Below, in pieces: positions 1 to 6,191 of a DNA stretch of 6,191 nucleotides. The position numbers were made by a program, and so were the translations under genes. The DNA lies in NCBI GenBank assembly GCA_021647345.1, contig JAKIUX010000066.1, positions 1 through 6,191 of the forward strand. The letters run 5' to 3'. The notes under the pieces are model-generated. The model made no database searches. It worked only from the letters and a program-made list of their open reading frames with translations, and was not told the origin of the DNA. Position 1 is the first letter of the stretch, and every line of letters begins with the position of its first letter. This DNA comes from Hydrogenimonas sp. GTDB lineage: Bacteria; Campylobacterota; Campylobacteria; Campylobacterales; Hydrogenimonadaceae.

Positions 1-1761
1 TTTACAAGCGCAAAAGAGCGTGCCGGAATAGAAAGAGCCATACTATCAGGAGTATTTTCCAAAGATAGATTCGACAGGTTTCTTTACGCAAAATTTATTT
101 CTGTACTGGCTCAGCAAAAAGCACTTTTTCACCTTTTTGAAGCAACAGCCGACAAAAATCTTAAAGAGTACTACGCATCCATTAAGTCAGATCCGGCATT
201 TGCCGAAGTTCAGCGGATGAGAGAGATAGCCTTAAATAGAGAGAGCGATTTCGGTGTGGATGCACCATATTGGTTCAAAACCATAACGAAAAAGATAAAC
301 GGTCTAAAGAAGATGGAGAGCTTCATCCAGCAGCAGATAACGGAGCGCTCAAAAGAGGTTAAGAGCGGTGCGTTGACGGAGCTTATTGTGATCTTGCTGC
401 TATCTTTGCTCACTATAGCGTTTATAGGCTATATTTCAAAAAGCGTTACAAGCTCGATTGTTCTTTCTATACGCAGACTTACAGACATTATAGAACAGAT
501 AAACAACGGGAATCTCTCGGTAAAGGTAGAGCGCAGACATACGAGCCGAAACGAACTTGATGATATTACAAAGCTTATAGACTCATTTGTCTCAACCGTA
601 AGGAGTCTTACCGAACGCATAAACCGCTCTGTAGATCTGGCCTCAAAAGGAGACTTCAGTAAAAAGCTGAGCGATGAAGGCATGAGGGGAGATTTCGCTA
701 CGGCCATCCATATGGTTCAAACAGGTATAGAGGCTATGAAAGAGTCGCACAAAAAGCAGCAGATCATCAATTTTACCTCCAAAATCCACGCTATAGGAGA
801 TGTTGGAGAGGGGCTCTCTTTGATGCAGAACGAGATATCTCGATTGATGGATGATATTGGACAGATTTTGCGAACAACAAAAAATACGAGTAAACAATCT
901 TCTGATAGTATAGAGCGGCTCGAATCTATACTTGTCAGACTCAACTCTCTTGTAACCCAGATAAACGACTCAAACAGCTCCATAGAGAGGCTAAACGCCA
1001 TGAGCAATGACATAACATCGGTAGTGGACCTCATTAAAGATATAGCAGATCAGACAAATCTGCTGGCACTTAATGCGGCAATTGAGGCGGCTCGTGCGGG
1101 AGAGCACGGCAGAGGTTTCGCGGTGGTCGCCGACGAAGTTAGAAAGTTGGCTGAAAGAACCCAAAAAGCCACAAGCGAGATAAATGTCTCTATAAACAGT
1201 ATGAAGCAAGAGGCCGGCTCCATAATGCAGATGTCGGAGGATATGACAAATGTTGCCGCAGATGTCTCAAATTCTGTAGAGGATTTCAAGAGTATGATGC
1301 AAAGACTTGACAAAGAGGCTCAGGAGATGTCGGAGCTTATAGAGGGTATGGGCGATCAAGTCTTCTTTATTTCGACAAAGATCGACCATATAATATTCAA
1401 GTCTGACGGATACAATGCCCTAGTGGAAGGAAAAACAGATGAAGAGTTTGTAGACGACAAAAACTGCACACTTGGAAAATGGTACTTCGGAGTCGGTAGT
1501 GAGCGATTCGGAAAGGCTCCAAGTTTCACGAAAATTGAGCAACCTCACAAAACCGTCCACTCACTGATGCTTGAAAACCTTAAATTTATAGATGGGAAAG
1601 ATCGCCGGCTCGAAGCAGAAGGAAAGATAATAGAGAACTTCAGACACATAGAAGAGGCAAGCAAAGAGCTATTTGCACTGTTGGATAAACTTTTAGATGA
1701 AGTGCATAAGAGCAGAAAAAAGGCTATCGAAATAGATGGAGCCAAAGCTATCGAAAACTAA
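1..1761 (+). CDS. Methyl-accepting chemotaxis protein, NIT-HAMP-signalling-CZB, 5' partial
   Basis: This is a membrane chemoreceptor that passes a ligand signal to CheW/CheA. The frame is open from base 1 (586 codons in view), so the true start lies upstream and ATG 217 is internal. Residues counted from the first codon: 1-120 resemble the second half of a NIT (nitrate/nitrite-sensing) domain, with KERAGIER at 5-12 and WFKTITKKI at 91-99. One hydrophobic membrane helix spans about 126-145. A HAMP-like linker with NGNLSVKV follows at about 146-200. The conserved signalling tip is at about 345-395 and includes [22 protein letters not shown]-terminal CZB zinc-binding domain carries His463, Cys489 (in CTLGKW), His516 and His520, fitting the published HxxF-x22-CxLGxW-x21-HxxxH pattern. 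No CheR-type pentapeptide tail is seen. The missing part should hold the first membrane helix and the rest of NIT. The family call is firm; the ligand (nitrate/nitrite by family, zinc or oxidant through CZB) is inference. Confidence 0.95.
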   Translation, partial: FTSAKERAGIERAILSGVFSKDRFDRFLYAKFISVLAQQKALFHLFEATADKNLKEYYASIKSDPAFAEVQRMREIALNRESDFGVDAPYWFKTITKKINGLKKMESFIQQQITERSKEVKSGALTELIVILLLSLLTIAFIGYISKSVTSSIVLSIRRLTDIIEQINNGNLSVKVERRHTSRNELDDITKLIDSFVSTVRSLTERINRSVDLASKGDFSKKLSDEGMRGDFATAIHMVQTGIEAMKESHKKQQIINFTSKIHAIGDVGEGLSLMQNEISRLMDDIGQILRTTKNTSKQSSDSIERLESILVRLNSLVTQINDSNSSIERLNAMSNDITSVVDLIKDIADQTNLLALNAAIEAARAGEHGRGFAVVADEVRKLAERTQKATSEINVSINSMKQEAGSIMQMSEDMTNVAADVSNSVEDFKSMMQRLDKEAQEMSELIEGMGDQVFFISTKIDHIIFKSDGYNALVEGKTDEEFVDDKNCTLGKWYFGVGSERFGKAPSFTKIEQPHKTVHSLMLENLKFIDGKDRRLEAEGKIIENFRHIEEASKELFALLDKLLDEVHKSRKKAIEIDGAKAIEN

Positions 1762-1817
1762 ATTTCAAAAGCGCTCTAAAAGAGCTCCTATGCTATCATA
1801 GCGTATAAGATCCTTCC

Positions 1818-1859
1818 AAAAAGCTTTTCTACACCATCGAGTCCGATGAAGAGCTTTTT
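1818..1859 (+). terminator. Probable intrinsic terminator hairpin
   Basis: The sequence folds into an 11-bp lower stem (1818-1828 with 1849-1859, one G-U pair), a six-base bulge (1829-1834) and a 5-bp upper stem CATCG/CGATG around a 4-base loop. The lower stem begins with five A and ends with five T, so it could stop transcription in either direction. It lies 57 bases after the chemoreceptor stop, which suits a terminator for that gene. The low GC of the lower stem and the bulge make efficiency uncertain; it could instead be a leader structure of the downstream operon. Confidence 0.5.
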
Positions 1860-1943
1860 CGGAGCTTTGAATCTTCAAGGTTCAAGTCAACATTAAGTAA
1901 AGTTTACAACGGCGCCTGACCCATCGGAAACTTTTAAATTGTC

Positions 1944-1947
1944 GGAG
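1944..1947 (+). promoter_or_regulatory. Ribosome binding site of the HDOD gene, decides the start
   Basis: GGAG lies 7 bases before ATG 1955, a normal distance. The alternative in-frame GTG at 1949 is only 1 base after it and is therefore unlikely to be the start. Confidence 0.7.
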
Positions 1948-1954
1948 AGTGTTT

Positions 1955-2767
1955 ATGGTAGAAAAAGTATTGAGAAAAATTAAGTCGCTTCCGCCTCTGC
2001 CTGAAAGCGTAAATAGAGTTCGTCAAATTTGCGACGATCCCAACGGCACGATAAAGGAGCTGGTTCCTATAGTCAAAGAGGATCCAATGTTTACAGCCGA
2101 TATACTAAAAGCGGCCAACTCTCCGCTATACGGTTTCAGCCGCCAGATAACCTCTATAGATCAAGCTGTGGCGCTATTTGGAATGGGAACTATACAGGGT
2201 TTTGCCATCTCCTATGCAATTAGAGAGAGTTTTCCCATAAACCTATCGCCATACGGTGTCAGCCAATCTCAACTGCTGAAGGTATCGGCTCTTCAAAACT
2301 CTTTGACACTGCATTGGGGTAAAAAGCAGGTAGCAACCCACAAGGCGGAGATGATGACGACTTCTCTGCTTATGGAGCTTGGCAAAGTAGTATCTTCAGC
2401 CGTTCTGGAAGAGGAAGGAAAGAGCGGCTCTTTCGGCAAAGAGATCAAAAATGCCAAAACAGCAGAAGAGATCGCCAAGGTTGAAAAGAGGTTTTTGGAT
2501 ATTACAAGCGAATGGATAGCCGCACTTATGTTCAAGCAGTGGAAGTTTCACGATGCAATGGTTTCAATGCTCCGCTTCATAGAGCGTCCTGAAGAGGCAC
2601 CCGAAAATATACGGCGTCACGTCGAGATACTCTCTGTTGTAAAAGAGGCGACACCTCTGCTCCGACCCCTGAGCGAAGAGTCTCTTCAGTCAGCTTACGA
2701 AAAGGCAGATAGCTACGGGCTCGAAGCTGAAACACTGCACGAGGCTATAGAGAAAATCTCTAAATGA
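1955..2767 (+). CDS. HDOD-domain protein
   Basis: The predicted protein is a 270-residue cytoplasmic HDOD protein. HDOD is a helical output module related to HD phosphohydrolases, found in bacterial regulatory and signalling proteins and generally thought to act by binding rather than by catalysis. The opening LPPLPESVNRVRQI (12-25), the ILKAANSPLYG segment and the TSIDQAVALFGM segment are typical of the family. The metal-binding HD pair is lost: where HD enzymes have His-Asp before the IGK-like segment, this protein has Met140-Glu141 (LLMELGK). His120 is followed by Trp. It should therefore be non-catalytic. The domain covers about residues 5-200 and the remainder is helical. There is no membrane segment or second signalling domain. 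Its last bases overlap the rnr start (ATGA), which suggests coupled translation. The exact role is unknown; a link to chemotaxis or to RNA turnover is only suggested by position. Confidence 0.88.
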   Translation: MVEKVLRKIKSLPPLPESVNRVRQICDDPNGTIKELVPIVKEDPMFTADILKAANSPLYGFSRQITSIDQAVALFGMGTIQGFAISYAIRESFPINLSPYGVSQSQLLKVSALQNSLTLHWGKKQVATHKAEMMTTSLLMELGKVVSSAVLEEEGKSGSFGKEIKNAKTAEEIAKVEKRFLDITSEWIAALMFKQWKFHDAMVSMLRFIERPEEAPENIRRHVEILSVVKEATPLLRPLSEESLQSAYEKADSYGLEAETLHEAIEKISK

Positions 2768-4716
2768 GAGCCTTTCTGACCAGAATCTCAAAAGGATCTT
2801 TAAAAAGCGATATAGAAAAAGAGTTCCTACCGCTTCTTGAAGAGCTGCTGCGAGAGCATATTGTAAAAGAGGTTGGCGAAACCGTGAAACTCGACGGCAA
2901 ATATCGTGCCGGTACAGTGAACCTTCTTCCGTCCGGTACCGCATTTTTAGAGATGATAGGAGCCGAAGGGAGAGACCTTCTGATCGAGCCGAAAAATCTG
3001 TACGGTGCCAAAAACGGTGACTACGTAATTGCAAGGCGTCTTTTTGGAAAAAGCGGCAGACCCTCTGCCAAAGTTGTTAAAGTGGTTCAGCCCGCTTTTG
3101 TATACTCGGTAGGCTATATTAAGCGTACCGAATCTGGACTTATGCCTTTTCATATAAAAACCGACCTGCCGATGGAACTTAAAAGCTCCATAGCCGATCT
3201 TTCGGAACATACCGTTTTTCAAGTAGACAACAGAACATCTGAGATAACCGCTATTCTGGGCAGTCTGGATGACCCTGCTGTCGATGAGAAGATCTCTCTT
3301 GCTATTTTCAATAAAAAGGAGTTCTTCAGCCAAGAGGCGGAGAAAGAGGCGAAAAGCTGGGCAGATGAGGTGGACGCTTCACTCTATCCTGAACGAATCG
3401 ATTTAAGAGAACTTCCTTTTTGCACCATAGACCCTGTCGACGCCAAAGATTTTGACGACGCTATATATTGGGACGACAAAAACTACACCCTATATGTCGC
3501 TATAGCCGATGTCAGCAGCTACGTAACACCAGATAGCGCCATCGACAAAGAGGCCAAAAGCAGAGGCTTCTCCATCTATTTTCCCCATAAATCGATACCT
3601 ATGCTTCCAAGAGCTCTGAGCGAAAACATATGCTCTTTGAAGCCAAATGTAGATCGTCTCGCCTATGTTTGCAAACTAAAGCTTGATAGAGAGAGCCTTG
3701 AGGTGAAAAACCACTCCTTTTTCGAAGCGGTTATTCGCTCTAAAAGGCGCTACAACTACGAGGAAATCGACAGATACTTCAATGAGGGTCTTGAAAGTTC
3801 GCCCCCTGAAGATCTTAAGACCCTCACTTTCATATTCAAGCTCAAAAAGATAACGGATGCTCTTCGAAAAAAGCGGCTCGAAAAAGGTTTCGACTTTCGC
3901 TCTACAGAGATTCGCATGGAACTTGACGAGCAGCAGAATCTCCTCTCTACCCGCATAGAGGAGTCGACTCCGTCTCACGCTCTTATAGAAGATTGTATGC
4001 TTCTTGCCAACAAAGCGGCAGCGGAACACTTCGACTATGGAATATTCAGAGTCCATGAACCGCCATCAGAGGAGCGCATAGATAAGCTTCTTGACGAGCT
4101 TGGAAAAATTGGAATATATGTTGAGGAGAGCACGGAAGATTTCCACTCTCTTGTATCGGCGCTGCAAAAAGAGGCAAGAAGGCTGGGCGTAGAACCCTAT
4201 GTGGACCAACTCATTATACAGACTCAGAAACAGGCGAACTACAGTGCGCAAAATGTCGGCCACTTCGGTTTAGGTTTTGAACGATATACCCATTTTACAT
4301 CGCCCATACGCAGATACTCGGACTTGACTCTGCATCGTCTTTTGAAAGCGCTACTTTCCGGCGACAAAAAGAGAAGCGACTATATCTTAAGAAATATAGA
4401 GCCTCTCTGCATAAGAGTAAGCGAACTCGAAAGAGAGGCGACCAGGGTCGAATGGGATTTTACGGCACGTAAATATGCCAGATGGGCCCATAGCCACAAA
4501 GAGATACCGCTTCATGCGGTAGTTGTGGAAGCCGGCCAGATACCGGCGGCGACAACAGATCGTGATATAGAGGGTATGCGTATCTTTTGCGACCGAAACG
4601 ATCTGCTGCTTTTCGACAGAGTGGAGGCCAAAGTCAATATTGTCCACCTCGCCCAGGCAAAAATCTTCGTCATTGTACAAGCAAGAAGTCATCTACTGGA
4701 GGAGCAGAGTGTATAA
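2764..4716 (+). CDS. rnr: Ribonuclease R (RNB-family 3'-5' exoribonuclease)
   Basis: RNase R degrades structured RNA processively from the 3' end, releasing nucleoside monophosphates, and takes part in rRNA and mRNA quality control. The 650-residue protein has a short N-terminal helical stretch, a cold-shock-like RNA-binding region at about 47-110 (KYRAGTVNLLPSG), and an RNB catalytic domain at about 211-535. The catalytic acidic cluster is intact in IDPVDAKDFDDA, with Asp223, Asp229, Asp231 and Asp232. Further family signatures are IYFPHKSIPMLPRALSENIC and HFTSPIRRYSDL at 510-521. The C-terminal 575-645 segment sits where the S1 domain should be, but I see only a weak S1 pattern, and the basic tail of E. 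coli RNase R (813 aa) is absent. The short form matches what I recall of epsilonproteobacterial VacB/RNase R. The start ATG overlaps the preceding stop by 4 bases and has no good ribosome site, so translation is probably coupled. holA begins inside its 3' end. Confidence 0.95.
   Translation: MRAFLTRISKGSLKSDIEKEFLPLLEELLREHIVKEVGETVKLDGKYRAGTVNLLPSGTAFLEMIGAEGRDLLIEPKNLYGAKNGDYVIARRLFGKSGRPSAKVVKVVQPAFVYSVGYIKRTESGLMPFHIKTDLPMELKSSIADLSEHTVFQVDNRTSEITAILGSLDDPAVDEKISLAIFNKKEFFSQEAEKEAKSWADEVDASLYPERIDLRELPFCTIDPVDAKDFDDAIYWDDKNYTLYVAIADVSSYVTPDSAIDKEAKSRGFSIYFPHKSIPMLPRALSENICSLKPNVDRLAYVCKLKLDRESLEVKNHSFFEAVIRSKRRYNYEEIDRYFNEGLESSPPEDLKTLTFIFKLKKITDALRKKRLEKGFDFRSTEIRMELDEQQNLLSTRIEESTPSHALIEDCMLLANKAAAEHFDYGIFRVHEPPSEERIDKLLDELGKIGIYVEESTEDFHSLVSALQKEARRLGVEPYVDQLIIQTQKQANYSAQNVGHFGLGFERYTHFTSPIRRYSDLTLHRLLKALLSGDKKRSDYILRNIEPLCIRVSELEREATRVEWDFTARKYARWAHSHKEIPLHAVVVEAGQIPAATTDRDIEGMRIFCDRNDLLLFDRVEAKVNIVHLAQAKIFVIVQARSHLLEEQSV
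4698..4703 (+). promoter_or_regulatory. Ribosome binding site of holA, decides the start
   Basis: GGAGGA lies inside the end of rnr, 5 bases before GTG 4709. This strong site favours the GTG start over an ATG at 4640 in the same frame, which would give 23 extra residues unlike the family and a 77-base overlap with rnr. Confidence 0.8.
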
Positions 4717-5254
4717 ACGGGATTTCGACACCCTTTTAAGAGATAGAAAGATTCCTAAATCTCTTATGCTCTACGGCGACAATGAGTACTACATAGATGA
4801 GTCTATCGATAGAGTCGTAGAGATAGTCGGAGCGAAAGATTCCATGCTAAAACTATACTACGATGAGTATGACTTCAAAAGAGCCAAAGAGTATCTTGGC
4901 CAAAGCTCCCTCTTTGGAGATCTGAATCTGCTTCTTATAAAGAGTGACAAAAAGATACCGAAAAAGGAGCTTGGCTATCTGATAGAACTGGCTGCCAGAA
5001 ACGAAAACAGCTACCTCATATACGCCTATGCCGGCAGCGATTTCAAAAGCATGACTACCCACTTCTTACCCAAAAACGAAGCTCAGCATGTCAGGTTTTT
5101 TCCGCCCAATCTCAACGAAGCCGCATCTATTTTACAGCAAAAAGCCAAAGAGTTTGGAATTAAGATCGACCGTTACGCCATAGAGCATATGCTGAACGCT
5201 TTGGGACTCAACCTCTCAATGGCCGTAAACGAGCTGAAAAAACTCACTTTGATT
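4709..5254 (+). CDS. holA: DNA polymerase III subunit delta, 3' end missing at junction
   Basis: The delta subunit belongs to the clamp loader and opens the beta sliding clamp so that it can be placed on DNA. About 182 residues are encoded before the sequence changes origin. The opening [20 protein letters not shown] (17-36) is the usual first strand-loop-helix of delta, which has an AAA+ like fold without a working ATP site. [10 protein letters not shown] and the later [20 protein letters not shown] and NELKKLTL segments also fit delta, the last being the start of the domain that ends the AAA+ part. A full protein would be about 320-330 residues, so nearly half is missing. The reading frame stays open to 5404, but those residues come from the antisense of rplA and are not HolA. 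The gene overlaps rnr by 8 bases. The rnr-holA order matches what I recall of Helicobacter and Campylobacter. Confidence 0.85.
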
Positions 5255-5256
5255 CC
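5243..5256. other. Chimeric junction between Campylobacterota-like and Bacteroidota-like DNA
   Basis: holA codons remain family-like up to about 5245-5254 on the plus strand, and rplA codons remain family-like down to 5245 on the minus strand. Beyond this point each frame runs into the antisense of the other gene. Base composition shifts from moderate GC to clearly AT-rich. The few bases between may be shared by both parents (microhomology), so the exact breakpoint cannot be fixed from one sequence. No transposon end, target duplication or attachment site is visible. Most likely an assembly or ligation artefact. Confidence 0.85.
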
Positions 5257-5916
5257 AGGACCCATAGTGCTCGAGATATATAAACTCTTTACATATGTTC
5301 CCTTCGCAGCTGTTGGCTTTAATTTAATAATATTTCTATATAATTCACTGGCGTTTTCAGAAATCTTTTCTTTATCAAAAGATACTTTACCAATGGAAGC
5401 ATGAATTATACCATATTTATCAACTTTAAAGTCAATTTTACCTGTTTTTACTTCAGCTACAGCTTTTCCAATATCCATTGTTACTGTTCCACTTTTCGGA
5501 TTTGGCATAAGTCCTCTTGGTCCTAAAATACGACCAAGTTTTCCAACTTTTCCCATTACCGAAGGCATAGTAACAATTACATCAATATCAGTCCAACCGC
5601 CCTGAATCTTTTCAATATATTCATCAAGACCAACATAGTCGGCTCCATTATCTTTAGCTTCTTGTTCTTTATCAGGAGTACATAATACTAATACCTTAGT
5701 GTTTTTACCAGTTCCGTGAGGAAGCGTAACTACACCTCGTACCATTTGGTTTGCTTTACGTGGATCAACTCCTAAACGTATTGCAAAATCAATTGATGCA
5801 TCGAAATTAGCTACACCTGTTTCCTTAACAAGTTTAGATGCTTCAGCAATATCATACGCTACACCTATTTCAACTTTTTCTTTTAAAGCTTTTTGCTTTT
5901 TAGTCAACTTTGCCAT
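5245..5916 (-). CDS. rplA: 50S ribosomal protein L1, C-terminal end missing at junction
   Basis: L1 binds 23S rRNA at the mobile L1 stalk, helps release deacylated tRNA from the E site, and in many bacteria represses its own mRNA. 224 residues are present, starting [11 protein letters not shown]. Hallmarks are [15 protein letters not shown] (47-61), LPHGTGK (65-71), [14 protein letters not shown] (91-104), [15 protein letters not shown] (131-145) and [19 protein letters not shown] (206-224). The wording of several of these, including the [15 protein letters not shown] run, is typical of Bacteroidota. Bacteroidota L1 is about 230 residues, so only about 5-8 residues and the stop are lost at the junction. 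The open frame continues to 5173, but those codons are antisense to holA. It lies 14 bases after rplK, the standard rplK-rplA order. Confidence 0.95.
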
Positions 5917-5922
5917 TTCTTT

Positions 5923-5928
5923 CCCCTT
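5923..5928 (-). promoter_or_regulatory. Ribosome binding site of rplA
   Basis: AAGGGG on the minus strand lies 6 bases before ATG 5916, inside the 14-base gap after the rplK stop. It supports the annotated rplA start. Shine-Dalgarno motifs are generally less used in Bacteroidota, so its weight there is moderate. Confidence 0.55.
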
Positions 5929-5930
5929 TT

Positions 5931-6191
5931 TTAATTAGAAGGGAATTCACCCTTAACTACAATTCCCATACTTCTTGCTGTTCCTGCTATCATTTTCATT
6001 GCTGATTCAACAGTAAAACAATTCAAGTCAACCATTTTGCCTTCGGCAATTTCTTTAACTTGATCCCAGGATACCGACGCCACTTTAGTAACATGTGGTT
6101 CTGGCGATCCTTTTTTTAACTTTGCTGCATCGAGCAATTGCACTGCTACCGGAGGTTGTTTAATTATGAAATCAAACGATTTGTCTGCATA
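5931..6191 (-). CDS. rplK: 50S ribosomal protein L11, N-terminal part outside window
   Basis: L11 binds the GTPase-associated centre of 23S rRNA together with L10 and helps elongation factors and the stringent-response enzyme RelA act on the ribosome. The frame is open to the window edge; 86 residues are present and about 60 N-terminal ones are missing. Visible are [20 protein letters not shown] at the left edge of the protein in view, the linker to the RNA-binding domain, then [20 protein letters not shown] and the closing [17 protein letters not shown], with TAA at 5933-5931. The segment contains the whole C-terminal RNA-binding domain. The wording resembles Bacteroidota L11. A GTG at 6143 in this frame is internal and not the start. 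Confidence 0.95.
   Translation of the reverse strand, partial: YADKSFDFIIKQPPVAVQLLDAAKLKKGSPEPHVTKVASVSWDQVKEIAEGKMVDLNCFTVESAMKMIAGTARSMGIVVKGEFPSN

Larger units (their letters stand above)
1762..1954. other. Intergenic region between the chemoreceptor and the HDOD operon
   Basis: This gap separates the receptor stop from the next start and must hold any terminator of the receptor and any promoter of the downstream three genes. Visible structures are a small GCTCT-AAA-AGAGC inverted repeat at 1773-1785, a GCTATCATAGC palindrome at 1792-1802, a long hairpin at 1818-1859 and a TTGAATCTTCAA palindrome at 1867-1878. I see no convincing -35/-10 pair and no small gene with a good ribosome site. 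A TTTACA at 1903-1908 lacks a matching -10 at normal spacing. Confidence 0.6.

Noticed and set aside
217..219. ATG as start of the chemoreceptor
   Set aside because: The frame is open with family-like NIT residues back to base 1 and there is no ribosome site before this ATG.
2947..4056. Long antisense frames opposite rnr (for example 2947-3333 and 3676-4056)
   Set aside because: They have no recognisable motifs or ribosome sites and lie opposite a strongly conserved gene, so they are coding shadows.
4640..4708. ATG-initiated N-terminal extension of holA
   Set aside because: It would overlap rnr by 77 bases with residues unlike delta; a strong GGAGGA points to GTG 4709.
5243..5256. Junction as a genuine horizontal transfer or insertion event
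   Set aside because: It would destroy holA and truncate L1 with no mobile-element signature; an artefact explains it more simply.
5270..5275. CTCGAG (XhoI) site near the junction as sign of a cloning scar
   Set aside because: It lies about 15-25 bases inside intact rplA coding sequence and not at the breakpoint, so it is coincidental.
5256..5404. Novel C-terminal domain of the delta subunit
   Set aside because: These codons are the exact antisense of conserved rplA sequence.

Overview
The window is two unrelated pieces of DNA joined near position 5250. Positions 1 to about 5250 look like a chromosomal segment of a Campylobacterota (epsilonproteobacterial) cell. The evidence is a chemoreceptor with NIT, HAMP, signalling and zinc-binding CZB parts, an HDOD protein, a short RNase R (650 aa) and a DNA polymerase III delta subunit. 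The rnr-holA pair is a neighbourhood I recall from Helicobacter and Campylobacter. Positions from about 5250 to 6191 carry rplA and rplK on the minus strand. Their proteins look like Bacteroidota L1 and L11, and the DNA is visibly richer in A and T.

Left part: a methyl-accepting chemotaxis protein whose start lies before the window (1-1761); a 193-base gap with a strong hairpin; then three tightly packed plus-strand genes. These are an HDOD-domain protein (1955-2767), rnr (2764-4716, 4-base ATGA overlap) and holA (from GTG 4709, 8-base overlap). holA is cut after about 182 codons, where a subunit of roughly 320-330 residues would be expected. The three genes are probably one translationally coupled operon combining a degenerate HD-fold regulator, RNA turnover and the replication clamp loader.

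Right part: rplK (3' portion) and rplA in their usual order, reading leftward. rplA lacks only its last few codons and its stop, and it fails at the same point where holA fails.

Two conserved genes from different phyla broken at one shared position, tail to tail, with a change in composition, are best explained as a chimeric assembly or ligation. I do not read this as a biological fusion. Long open frames crossing the joint (to 5404 on plus, to 5173 on minus) are artefacts. I found no new biological system, mobile element, RNA gene or CRISPR array. The most informative features are the junction and the NIT-CZB receptor, which has an intact zinc-ligand pattern.
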